Shown: positions 8,479 to 15,366 of the stretch, piece by piece
How the letters are laid out: every line of letters starts with the position of its first letter
How positions within the stretch are numbered: position 1 is the stretch's first letter
Source of the DNA: CAG-390 sp045636385
GTDB taxonomy: Bacteria; Bacillota; Clostridia; Oscillospirales; CAG-272
Direction of reading: 5' to 3'
Assembly (NCBI GenBank): GCA_045636385.1
Contig: JAZTXK010000004.1
Coordinates: 1-47,808, forward strand
Length of the DNA stretch: 47,808 nucleotides
Made by a program: the position numbers and the translations under genes
Notes under the pieces: generated by a model
Told to the model about the DNA's origin: nothing
Database searches by the model: none
What the model saw: only the letters and a program-made list of their open reading frames with translations

Positions 8479-8790
8479 TTAGCCTACGATCTTTTCGATC
8501 TGTACCTTGGTATAAGGCTGTCTGTGACCGATCTTCTTCTTCTCGTTCTTCTTAGCCTTGTACTTCATGACGTAGATCTTCTTGTTCTTGCCCTGTGCAA
8601 GAACCTTAGCAGTTACGCTAGCACCTTCAACGGTGGGAGTTCCTGCAACGAAACCGTTGTCGTTAGAAAGAGCATTAACCTGCTCAAAAACAACCTCGCT
8701 GCCTTCTTCTGCGCCGAGCTTCTCGATAAAGATGATATCGCCCTCGGTGACTTTGTACTGCTTTCCGCCAGTAGTGATAATAGCAAACAC
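8479..8790 (-). CDS. rplU: 50S ribosomal protein bL21
   Basis: Large-subunit protein that contacts 23S rRNA. The start is set here at GTG 8790, giving MFAIITTGGKQYKV and 103 residues, the standard bL21 length. The frame continues to an ATG at 8811, but that would add seven residues foreign to the family, and the AGAGAGGTG ribosome site lies inside that extension, 7 nt before the GTG. The C-terminal region GHRQPYTKVQIEKI is typical. First gene of the rplU-prp-rpmA operon. Confidence 0.95.
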   Translation of the reverse strand: MFAIITTGGKQYKVTEGDIIFIEKLGAEEGSEVVFEQVNALSNDNGFVAGTPTVEGASVTAKVLAQGKNKKIYVMKYKAKKNEKKKIGHRQPYTKVQIEKIVG

Positions 8791-8880
8791 TGGAAAGCAC
8801 CTCTCTTTCATTCTAGACTCGCTGTACCTTCGGCGGTGTCTTTAGGACACACTTAAAAGAGCCGATTTCAAGCGGCATAT
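8791..8880 (-). ncRNA. Structured 5' leader of rplU, possible L21 leader
   Basis: About 85 nt separate the predicted transcription start from the bL21 GTG. The leader contains a GTGTC-CTAAA-GACAC hairpin (about 8842-8856). Many Firmicutes rplU operons carry an autoregulatory L21 leader; position and size fit, but I could not verify the conserved core, so the assignment is tentative. Confidence 0.35.
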
Positions 8881-8881
8881 T

Positions 8882-8910
8882 ATTATACAATGAAACTCCG
8901 ATTTTGTCAA
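8882..8910 (-). promoter_or_regulatory. Consensus sigma-A promoter of rplU-prp-rpmA
   Basis: Minus strand: TTGACA (8905-8910), a 17-nt spacer, TATAAT (8882-8887). A perfect consensus, as expected for a ribosomal protein operon. Confidence 0.9.
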
Positions 8911-8955
8911 TAGTTTTTTTGAAAAAATATAGGAGTTTTTTGACTTTTTTGCGAT

Positions 8956-9045
8956 TTATTTTGCCAAAGGCTCAAGGATAGAGCGGAGAAGGCTATACAT
9001 AATTCCCGAAAAGGGAACACCGAAGACAAAGAGTTCGTTTGGCAT
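8956..9045 (-). CDS. Possible 29-residue hydrophobic ORF or gene remnant
   Basis: Between the M50 gene and the rplU promoter an in-frame stretch reads MPNELFVFGVPFSGIMYSLL and ends with RSILEPLAK. It is hydrophobic and continues open upstream into IIA-type residues without an obvious ribosome site. It could be the tail of a decayed gene or a chance ORF. No family is recognised. Confidence 0.2.
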   Translation of the reverse strand: MPNELFVFGVPFSGIMYSLLRSILEPLAK

Positions 9046-9068
9046 AGCGATAATTGCGGTTTGATATT

Positions 9069-10226
9069 TTAAGAGTTAGCTTGCCGTTCTTGTGCTAATT
9101 TATCAGCGAGCTCGATCAATTCAAGCTCGGACTCATAATCTGCGGAAAACGGATAGGTGGTTTGCAGTGCTTTGAAGAGCTTGAGCTCTTTTTGTGCCTC
9201 TGCGGCGTTTGGTGTAATAAGTACCGATTGAACGTATTTTGTTCTTATTGTACCGATGTTTTTAGCGAGAGTTTTTGAAAGCTTAACGTGTTCTTCGGTA
9301 ATATACTTTTTATAGATATCTTCGTTATTTGCACCGAAAGCCTCACAGCAGATAAGATTGTGCACAAGCATTGCACGTGTTACGCCATTAAGTTGACAAT
9401 TGGGTAATTCGAGAATTTTGATCAATTCTTCCTTTGCTTCGGCAAAACGATGCTCGTCGATCAGGCGGTCGCAGCGCGAGATAAGAATGCTTACCGACAG
9501 ATGATCGGAAACTATGTCGTCTTTTTCTGATTCGAAAAGCTCTTCGGGTAAATCTTTGATCCGAATACCGTTTGTGAGTGCTTCGATGATTTTCACGGAT
9601 AAAATAAAACTACGGCGAGCTGTTTTGTTTTTTCGCATAATGATAACGTTTTTGCCGTCATTTGATATAGCGGGCAAAGTCATCGGAATTCCGTTTTGCA
9701 GAGCGCTTGACAGCCCCCATAATGCGGCGGCGATCAGAAAAAATGATATGAAGGGATTGCCCGTGCAAAACCATAGAGCAATAAACAGCAGGGCGGAGAT
9801 GAGATTTGCAAAGCATCCTCCGAGATTATAAAGCGTAACGGGAATGTCAGCGTCGGCAGAATCCGGCGGTACCATAATACATTGCCCACCTGTGCCGGCG
9901 AGAGTATAACGTTTCAATTTGAATTTCCCATTGATTTTTGTGAGCATAAAACTTGCAAATCTTATAGAAACGAATCGGTATCCCGAGATCAAACCGAAAA
10001 CGAGATGCCCGCATTCGTGGATCATCATTTGCAGATACACAGCAACCAAATATACAGCCAGACCGTAGATATAAAACATATTGTTGCCGTTTTCGATGTG
10101 TCCGTAATCAATGCAAATACTGTTGTATATGCCAATAAGAAATCCTGTAAGTAAGGCGGTTGTAAAGAATAATGCTAAGTAAAAAAACTGGGTTAAAAGT
10201 GTACGAAATTTTGCCTGTTTGTTCAT
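9069..10226 (-). CDS. M50-type membrane metalloprotease with C-terminal helical domain
   Basis: 385 residues. Zinc motif HECGH (70-74) sits in a membrane segment that follows two N-terminal hydrophobic stretches; a later NDGKN (Asp190) after hydrophobic segments fits the third zinc ligand of site-2-type proteases. Residues about 200-385 are soluble and helical with TPR-like spacing, an unusual tail for a short M50 core. The substrate is unknown; candidates are an anti-sigma factor or a peptide. The gene is more AT-rich than its neighbours, which may reflect transfer. It has its own consensus promoter and GGGAG ribosome site. Confidence 0.75.
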   Translation of the reverse strand: MNKQAKFRTLLTQFFYLALFFTTALLTGFLIGIYNSICIDYGHIENGNNMFYIYGLAVYLVAVYLQMMIHECGHLVFGLISGYRFVSIRFASFMLTKINGKFKLKRYTLAGTGGQCIMVPPDSADADIPVTLYNLGGCFANLISALLFIALWFCTGNPFISFFLIAAALWGLSSALQNGIPMTLPAISNDGKNVIIMRKNKTARRSFILSVKIIEALTNGIRIKDLPEELFESEKDDIVSDHLSVSILISRCDRLIDEHRFAEAKEELIKILELPNCQLNGVTRAMLVHNLICCEAFGANNEDIYKKYITEEHVKLSKTLAKNIGTIRTKYVQSVLITPNAAEAQKELKLFKALQTTYPFSADYESELELIELADKLAQERQANS

Positions 10227-10255
10227 TGTTCGACTCCCTTCGTTTGATTGATTTT

Positions 10256-10284
10256 ATTATAGCATAAAGGGATATTTTTGTCAA
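10256..10284 (-). promoter_or_regulatory. sigma-A promoter of the M50 protease gene
   Basis: Minus strand: TTGACA (10279-10284), 17 nt, TATAAT (10256-10261), about 30 nt before the ATG. Confidence 0.8.
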
Positions 10285-10339
10285 CATATCAAATAATTAA
10301 TCGGAATTGTTTATTTACTGTAATTTCGCCTGCGGCAAG

Positions 10340-10408
10340 CCGAGGATGCGAACCCATATTTGCTCGCTTCGCTCGCAAAGATGGGTTCTTTGTGCAGGTA
10401 CCAAAAAG
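10340..10408. repeat. Palindromic repeat module, copy 1
   Basis: 69-bp unit nearly identical (66/69) to 10510-10578. It contains the inverted repeat GAACCCAT (10350-10357)...ATGGGTTC (10381-10388) with inner TTTGC/GCAAA pairing and ends ACCAAAAAG. A separate hairpin, CCGAGTC-TTTC-GACTCGG (10410-10427), follows immediately. Confidence 0.8.
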
Positions 10409-10509
10409 ACCGAGTCTTTCGACTCGGAAAACAGAATATAAACGGGAATTTCGCCTTTGGCGAATATCCATCGGCTTGACGCTTACGAGCGAGCTCGACG
10501 CGCTCTGCG

Positions 10510-10578
10510 CCGAGGATGCGAACCCATATTTGCTCGCTTCGCTCACAAAGATGGGTTCTTTGTGCGAGTACCAAAAAG
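10510..10578. repeat. Palindromic repeat module, copy 2
   Basis: Second copy, 170 bp from the first, again ending ACCAAAAAG and followed by a different hairpin (10578-10602) that serves as the tRNA terminator. The region 10227-10606 holds no credible gene; an ORF across it is an artefact of repeats plus tRNA. Confidence 0.8.
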
Positions 10579-10602
10579 GGAGAGTCGGCAAGCGACTCTC
10601 CC
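10573..10602 (-). terminator. Terminator of tRNA-Arg
   Basis: Minus strand: 10-bp stem GGGAGAGTCG-CTTGC-CGACTCTCCC directly after the tRNA CCA end, followed by TTTTTGG. Confidence 0.85.
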
Positions 10603-10606
10603 TTTT

Positions 10607-10681
10607 TGGCACCCGCAACGGGAATCGAACCCATAACTACCCCTTAGGAGGGGGCTATTATATCCATTTAACTATGCAGGC
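10607..10681 (-). tRNA. tRNA-Arg(CCT)
   Basis: 75 nt with the CCA end encoded. Acceptor GCCTGCA pairs with TGCGGGT (two G-U), D stem GTTA/TAAT, anticodon arm GCCCC-CTCCTAA-GGGGT with anticodon CCT (reads AGG), T arm ATGGG-TTCGATT-CCCGT. Its own promoter and terminator flank it. Confidence 0.95.
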
Positions 10682-10691
10682 GTACTATATA

Positions 10692-10720
10692 ATTATAACA
10701 CATTCGAGAGGAATATGCAA
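10692..10720 (-). promoter_or_regulatory. sigma-A promoter of tRNA-Arg
   Basis: Minus strand: TTGCAT (10715-10720), 17 nt, TATAAT (10692-10697), ending about 10 nt before the mature tRNA 5' end. Confidence 0.75.
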
Positions 10721-10760
10721 TAGATAATTTGAATTTTCTATATAATTCTGTTATTGTGTT

Positions 10761-10807
10761 GACAAATAAGAAGCCTTGCGCTTGGGGCGCAAGGCTTCTT
10801 ATTTGTC
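10761..10807. terminator. Perfect 21-bp palindrome, likely terminator of the pot operon
   Basis: Arms 10761-10781 and 10787-10807 are exact inverted copies around loop TTGGG. Both sides end in T-rich sequence (CTTCTTATTTGTC), so it can act in either direction. It lies downstream of potD on the minus strand. Confidence 0.7.
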
Positions 10808-10917
10808 CGATCCGTCGGCGGGGCGCCGCCGGATCGAAGCGCAGGGGAGATTTCGCCCTCTGCGGAGGGCGACTTAAGGCTCCGCCTTAAGAATCTGCAA
10901 ACTTTTGAAAAAGTTTG
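10808..10917. repeat. Block of four further hairpins after potD
   Basis: Successive palindromes: CGATCCG/CGGATCG with inner CGGCG/CGCCG (10808-10836); CGCCCTC-TGCG-GAGGGCG (10854-10871); CTTAAGGC-TCC-GCCTTAAG (10873-10891); CAAACTTTT-GA-AAAAGTTTG (10898-10917). No gene in this stretch. Confidence 0.75.
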
Positions 10918-10937
10918 ATCAAAACTTTGGTCTTGGG

Positions 10938-12179
10938 TTAATAATTATCTCTTATCCTATTTCTGATTCCGAAATAGATTCCGAGCGAGAGAAGTGCTGC
11001 GATGATAACTCCGCAGATTGCGTAGATGCCCGCGCTGATCTCGATGTCGGATTTCAGCTCTTCCCAGAGCTGGTTGATAAGCATAAGCTTTTCGCCGCTG
11101 AGATTCTTATAGGTCGAGGTCTTGACGTCATCGGTCGCGTACATCTTTTCATAGGCGTGTTCCTTGATCTCGCCCATATATTCGATGTATTCCTCACTCT
11201 CAACAACGAGTCTGTTCGGGGATGCGTAATAGGTGTATTCCGCGTTAGCGATCGCGGCTTCCTCCATCAGCATAAAGTTGATGTAACGCTCCGCAAGCTC
11301 CTTGTTCTTGCTCGACTTGGGGATGCACATCGCGTCAACGTAGAGGTTGGTGCCCTCCTCGGGGTAGAAGAACTCGAGGTCGGAATTATTCTCGTACATA
11401 GCGAGGTAGTCGCCCGCGTAGTACGCCGCAATGCCCGCCGAGCCGTTTTCCATCTTGTTATAGATCTCGTCCATAACGTAACCCTGAAGTATCGGCTTCT
11501 GCTCCTTGAGCTTTTCAAGTGCCATTCGCCAATCGGCTTCGCTGTCCGAGTTTACGTCAAGGCCGAGGAAGTACTGCGCGCTGCCGAAGGCGTCGCGCGA
11601 GTTGTTGAACTGGAGGATGTTGCCCGCATGCTTTTCGTCCCACATCAGCTTCCAGCTTCCGAGGCTCGGGTCATCCGCATCGACCATAGTGGTGTTGTAG
11701 ATGATACCGATCATACCGTAAAGATAGGGAACCGAATAGACGTTGCCGGGGTCGTGCGCGGAATGCTCACTCGTCTCACCCCAGAACTCGGGCAGAATAT
11801 TGCCGATATCGGGGATGTTGTCGTAGTTGAGCGGTGCGAGAAGGTCTTCCGCGATAAGACGCTCGATCATATAGTCGGACGGTACGACTACGTCGTAGCT
11901 GACCGAACCCGAGCTGAGCTTCGCGTAGAGACTTTCGTTGCTTGAAAAAGTAGAATAATTGACTTTTACGCGCTCGCCGTAGGTTTCAAAATACCATTCT
12001 TCAAATGCGGCGTTGGAATCGAGACAGCCTTCCGAGCCGTCCGAAATATACTCACCCCAGTTGTAAACGTAGAGCGTTTTCGTTCCGCCGGAAAGTCCCT
12101 CCTCACCGCAAGCGGAGAAGAGCAGAGGAAGAATAATGAGGGTAGCCGCAAGAAGCGCGGAAAAACGGATCTTTCTCAT
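10938..12179 (-). CDS. potD: Spermidine/putrescine-binding lipoprotein with extra C-terminal membrane segment
   Basis: Captures polyamines outside the cell for the PotABC importer. 413 residues: signal peptide with lipobox FSAC (Cys24), then a type-2 periplasmic-binding fold starting TLYVYNWGEYI, the usual PotD opening, through residue 380. Unusually, the last 30 residues form a hydrophobic helix (about 383-403) with a basic RNRIRDNY tail, so the protein may be anchored at both ends. The ATG overlaps the potC stop (ATGA). Last gene of potABCD. Which polyamine it binds cannot be told from sequence. Confidence 0.92.
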   Translation of the reverse strand: MRKIRFSALLAATLIILPLLFSACGEEGLSGGTKTLYVYNWGEYISDGSEGCLDSNAAFEEWYFETYGERVKVNYSTFSSNESLYAKLSSGSVSYDVVVPSDYMIERLIAEDLLAPLNYDNIPDIGNILPEFWGETSEHSAHDPGNVYSVPYLYGMIGIIYNTTMVDADDPSLGSWKLMWDEKHAGNILQFNNSRDAFGSAQYFLGLDVNSDSEADWRMALEKLKEQKPILQGYVMDEIYNKMENGSAGIAAYYAGDYLAMYENNSDLEFFYPEEGTNLYVDAMCIPKSSKNKELAERYINFMLMEEAAIANAEYTYYASPNRLVVESEEYIEYMGEIKEHAYEKMYATDDVKTSTYKNLSGEKLMLINQLWEELKSDIEISAGIYAICGVIIAALLSLGIYFGIRNRIRDNY

Positions 12180-12976
12180 TTCGCGCCTCCTTTCTTGCCG
12201 ACCGAGCCCGCAAAATTAACCACGAGCAGGATGATAAGAATGGTGACGACGATGAGAGCCGACAGCGCATACATGCTGAATTTGACGTTGTGCGCAGTCT
12301 GGTTGTAAACGTAAAGGGGCAGCGTCTGGAAGTCGGGCGAGCTTACGAAATGGCTGATGACGAAATCGTCAAGCGACATCGTGAAGCCGAGCATAAGTCC
12401 CGAAACGATACCGGGAACGATCTCGGGGAGCTCGACCTTGAAGAACGCCTGCGAGGGTGTGCATCCGAGGTCCTGCGCCGCCTCCGAAAGAGATACGTCA
12501 AGAGCCTTGAATCTCGGCATTACCGAAAGGATGACGTAGGGCAGGTTGAAGGTCACGTGCGCGATAAGCATCGTGCCGAAGCCGAGGAAATCGCTCGTTC
12601 CGAGTATACCCGCAAACGCTACGAAGAGAAGCATCATCGAAACACCGGTAACGATATCGGGATTCATCATCGGGATGTTCGTTACGGTGTTGACGGTTCC
12701 CTTGAGCCACTTTGCCTTCATTCTGTGCAGACCGAGTGCCGCAAATGTGCCGATCACCGTCGCTATCAACGATGAGGATACCGCAAGCACAAGCGAATTG
12801 CGCAGAGAGGTGAGTGCTTCTTCATCCGCGAACAGCTCCTCGTACCATACGAGCGAGAATCCGCTGTATTCCGCAAGGCTTCCCGCCTCGTTGAAGGAAA
12901 AGGCGATAAGCACTATGATCGGAACGTAGAGAAGCAGAAAAATTAAAACTATATAGGATCTCTGGAGGAATTTCAC
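12176..12976 (-). CDS. potC: Spermidine/putrescine ABC transporter permease
   Basis: 266 residues, six membrane segments. The coupling loop EAAQDLGCTPSQAFFKVELP (EAA motif) contacts the PotA ATPase. The N-terminal YVPIIVLIAFSFNE is typical of PotC. It overlaps potB and potD by 4 nt each, so translation is coupled. Confidence 0.95.
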   Translation of the reverse strand: MKFLQRSYIVLIFLLLYVPIIVLIAFSFNEAGSLAEYSGFSLVWYEELFADEEALTSLRNSLVLAVSSSLIATVIGTFAALGLHRMKAKWLKGTVNTVTNIPMMNPDIVTGVSMMLLFVAFAGILGTSDFLGFGTMLIAHVTFNLPYVILSVMPRFKALDVSLSEAAQDLGCTPSQAFFKVELPEIVPGIVSGLMLGFTMSLDDFVISHFVSSPDFQTLPLYVYNQTAHNVKFSMYALSALIVVTILIILLVVNFAGSVGKKGGAK

Positions 12977-13824
12977 GGTACAAGACCTCCTCCCTTGCCG
13001 GACTTGGAGTCACCGGGCTGCTTGTCGTCAGAGAAGCGGTTCATAATGCCGACCGAGATGATGATGAGCACCATCATAATGAGCGAAACCGCCGCGCCGA
13101 CGTTGTAGGTCGAGGGGTTCTGGAAAAGTCGCTCGATCGTGTCACCGACAAGGTCGATCTTGCCCGCGCCGAGCTTCTGAGAGATGTAGAACGTACTGAT
13201 CGAGGGTACAAATACCATCGTAACGCCCGAAATAACGCCGGATGCCGTCAGAGGCATAATGACTCGCGTCATCGTCTGCCAAGTGGTACATCCGAGGTCC
13301 TGCGAAGCCTCGATGAACTTGGGATCAAGCTTCGTCATAGCCGTAAAGATCGGAAGCACCATATAAGGCAGAAAATCGTAGATCATGCCGAGGATTACGC
13401 CGAAATTCGTTCCGACGATCTGAAGCTTGTCAAGCCCGAGTGATTCAAGCAGGGCGTTGAGAAGTCCGCCATTGTCAAGCAGAGCCATAAGTGCGTAGGT
13501 TCTGATAAGCAGATTACACCACATCGGGAGCATAACGAGAACCATCAGTATCTTCTGCGCACGCGGCGACTGCTTTGACATAAAGTATGCAAGCGGGTAG
13601 CCGATAAGCAGGCATACCACTGTTGCTATCAGCGCAAACGCGATCGAGAGCACGAAAACGTGACCGTATTGCGAAAGCGAGGTTATGTTTGAAAATGAGA
13701 AATTGCCGTCAGCGTCGGTGAAAGCAAAGAAGAGGACGAAGATCATCGGGAAAACGATGAACATTACCGCCCAGAGGATGTGGGGCGCGGCGGCAAGTCT
13801 CTGGAAGAGAGAGCCTTTTTTCAT
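12973..13824 (-). CDS. potB: Spermidine/putrescine ABC transporter permease
   Basis: 283 residues, six membrane segments. The EAA loop EASQDLGCTTWQTMTRVIMP marks the PotA contact. The N-terminus (FQRLAAAPHILWAVMFIVFP) and LPMWCNLLIRTYAL match PotB. A short Lys/Gly-rich C-terminal tail follows. It overlaps potA by 4 nt. Confidence 0.95.
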   Translation of the reverse strand: MKKGSLFQRLAAAPHILWAVMFIVFPMIFVLFFAFTDADGNFSFSNITSLSQYGHVFVLSIAFALIATVVCLLIGYPLAYFMSKQSPRAQKILMVLVMLPMWCNLLIRTYALMALLDNGGLLNALLESLGLDKLQIVGTNFGVILGMIYDFLPYMVLPIFTAMTKLDPKFIEASQDLGCTTWQTMTRVIMPLTASGVISGVTMVFVPSISTFYISQKLGAGKIDLVGDTIERLFQNPSTYNVGAAVSLIMMVLIIISVGIMNRFSDDKQPGDSKSGKGGGLVP

Positions 13825-14942
13825 TCCTCTTCCTCCTCTGTGTCGGCGAGGTGTTCAAGCTCGTCGCTGAAGGAGGAGTAATCTCCGAATTTGCCCGAAT
13901 ATTCGGATTTCTTCATAACGTGGATAGCCTCGGGCTCGATATGAAGACCGATGGTTGCCTCGGGTGCAACGTAGTCGGAGGTTTCAAGCATCCACTTGAA
14001 GCCGCCTACGTCAACGATTATCTCGTAATAATCGCCTTTGAAGGTGACCGAGGAAACAGTGCCTGTCAGCATACCCTTGTCAACAGGAACGACGTCAACG
14101 TCCTCGGGACGGACGACGATATCGACCTTCTCCTTGGGCGCGAAATCCTTGTCAACGCAAACAAAGGTCTGACCCGAGAAACGAACCTTGAAGTCCTCGA
14201 GCATAACGCCGTCGAGGATGTTCGACTCGCCGATGAAGTCGGCAACGAATGCGTTTTCGGGCTCGTTATATATCTTTTCGGGAGTTCCGATCTGCTGGAT
14301 CTTGCCGTCCGCCATAACTACGATGGTGTCGGACATCGAGAGGGCTTCCTCCTGGTCGTGGGTGACGAATATGAAGGTAATGCCCGTCTGTCTCTGCATG
14401 CGCTTGAGCTCGACCTGCATATCCTTGCGGAGCTTGAGGTCAAGCGCGCCGAGAGGCTCGTCGAGAAGCAGGATCTTCGGCTTGTTAATAAGTGCGCGCG
14501 CGATCGCAACTCGCTGCTGCTGACCGCCCGAAAGGCTGTCAACGCGACGGCGTTCGAATCCCTTGAGGTTGACCATAGCGAGCATTTCCTTGACCTGCTC
14601 ACGGATCTCCTCCTCGGGAGTCTTTTTTATACGCAGACCGAACGCGATGTTTTCAAATACATTGAGGTGGGGGAAGAGAGCGTACCGCTGGAAAACCGTG
14701 TTTACGGGACGCTTGTGGGGCGGGATCTCGTTGATGAGCTTACCGTCAAAGTAAACCTTTCCCTCGTCGGGAGTGACGAAGCCGCCGATGATACGAAGGG
14801 TCGTGGTCTTACCGCAACCCGAGGGGCCGAGCAGAGTAACAAACTCGTGCTCATGAATGTCGAGATCGATAGAGCAAAGAACGGTCTCGCCGTCATAAGA
14901 CTTCGAAACACCGCAGAGCTCTATAAGCTTTTCGTTGTTCAT
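13821..14942 (-). CDS. potA: Polyamine ABC transporter ATP-binding protein
   Basis: 373 residues. Walker A GPSGCGKT (39-46), signature LSGGQQQRVAIARAL, Walker B ILLLDEPLGALD, switch His in FVTHDQEEA, then a C-terminal TOBE-like regulatory domain (about 245-350). A TTG in frame at 14951 sits against the AAAGGA ribosome site, so ATG 14942 (about 10 nt spacing) is chosen. The C-terminus is acidic (DTEEEEE). First gene of potABCD, after a leader of about 130 nt. Confidence 0.95.
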   Translation of the reverse strand: MNNEKLIELCGVSKSYDGETVLCSIDLDIHEHEFVTLLGPSGCGKTTTLRIIGGFVTPDEGKVYFDGKLINEIPPHKRPVNTVFQRYALFPHLNVFENIAFGLRIKKTPEEEIREQVKEMLAMVNLKGFERRRVDSLSGGQQQRVAIARALINKPKILLLDEPLGALDLKLRKDMQVELKRMQRQTGITFIFVTHDQEEALSMSDTIVVMADGKIQQIGTPEKIYNEPENAFVADFIGESNILDGVMLEDFKVRFSGQTFVCVDKDFAPKEKVDIVVRPEDVDVVPVDKGMLTGTVSSVTFKGDYYEIIVDVGGFKWMLETSDYVAPEATIGLHIEPEAIHVMKKSEYSGKFGDYSSFSDELEHLADTEEEEE

Positions 14943-15082
14943 TCCGTACAATTCCTTTAGATAAAAAAATTCCGGAACGGGTCTATGTCACACATCGGAA
15001 AAAAGCGCATATTCCGCTTCAAAATATATCGAAACGGGCAAAAAAAGCCGAGTGTACCTACGTACCGCAGTTTCCAACTAAT

Positions 15083-15111
15083 ATTGTATCAAAAAATCCG
15101 ATAAAATGCAA
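15083..15111 (-). promoter_or_regulatory. sigma-A promoter of potABCD
   Basis: Minus strand: TTGCAT (15106-15111), 17 nt, TACAAT (15083-15088). The following leader (about 14943-15076) holds a short AAGCG/CGCTT hairpin followed by TTTT, a possible weak attenuator. No known riboswitch is recognised in it. Confidence 0.6.
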
Positions 15112-15188
15112 TAGTTTTTTAAAATATCTTTCAAATAAGGGCGAAATTTGTTGTTTTGTATATATTGTTTTATTACAATAAAAAATTA

Positions 15189-15323
15189 GTGCAGAGTTAA
15201 GAACGCAGAGTGCAGTGCTTCGGAATTTTTCTCGCGTTGCTCGAAAAGTAATTTATAAAATAATTTCCGAACGAAGTGAGGAAATTTTCCTTAACTCTGC
15301 ATTCTGCACTCTTAACTCTGCAC
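15189..15323. mobile_element. MITE-like inverted-repeat element
   Basis: 135 bp bounded by 27-bp arms (15189-15215 and 15297-15323) matching at 24/27 positions in inverted orientation; arms begin GTGCAGAGTTAAGA. The interior (GAATTTTTCTCG ... CGAACGAAGTGAGGAAATTTTCC) continues the inverted similarity, so the whole unit can fold into one long hairpin. No coding capacity. Together with the pot promoter and the flotillin terminator it fills the gene-less stretch 14943-15366. Confidence 0.65.
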
Positions 15324-15324
15324 T

Positions 15325-15357
15325 CAAAAAAGCTGCCTCCGAAGAGACAGCTTTTTG
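15325..15357 (-). terminator. Terminator of the flotillin operon
   Basis: Minus strand: AGCTGTCTC-TTCG-GAGGCAGCT (9 bp, stable UUCG tetraloop) followed by TTTTTT, 10 nt after the flotillin stop. Confidence 0.9.
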
Positions 15358-15366
15358 TTATTAAAA

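Noticed and set aside
10278..10727. 149-residue ORF across the repeat region and tRNA
   Set aside because: It reads through the tRNA-Arg complement and two palindromic repeats; this is a common spurious ORF pattern.
14943..15076. Known riboswitch in the potA leader
   Set aside because: No conserved core of a common riboswitch class could be recognised; only a short hairpin is visible.
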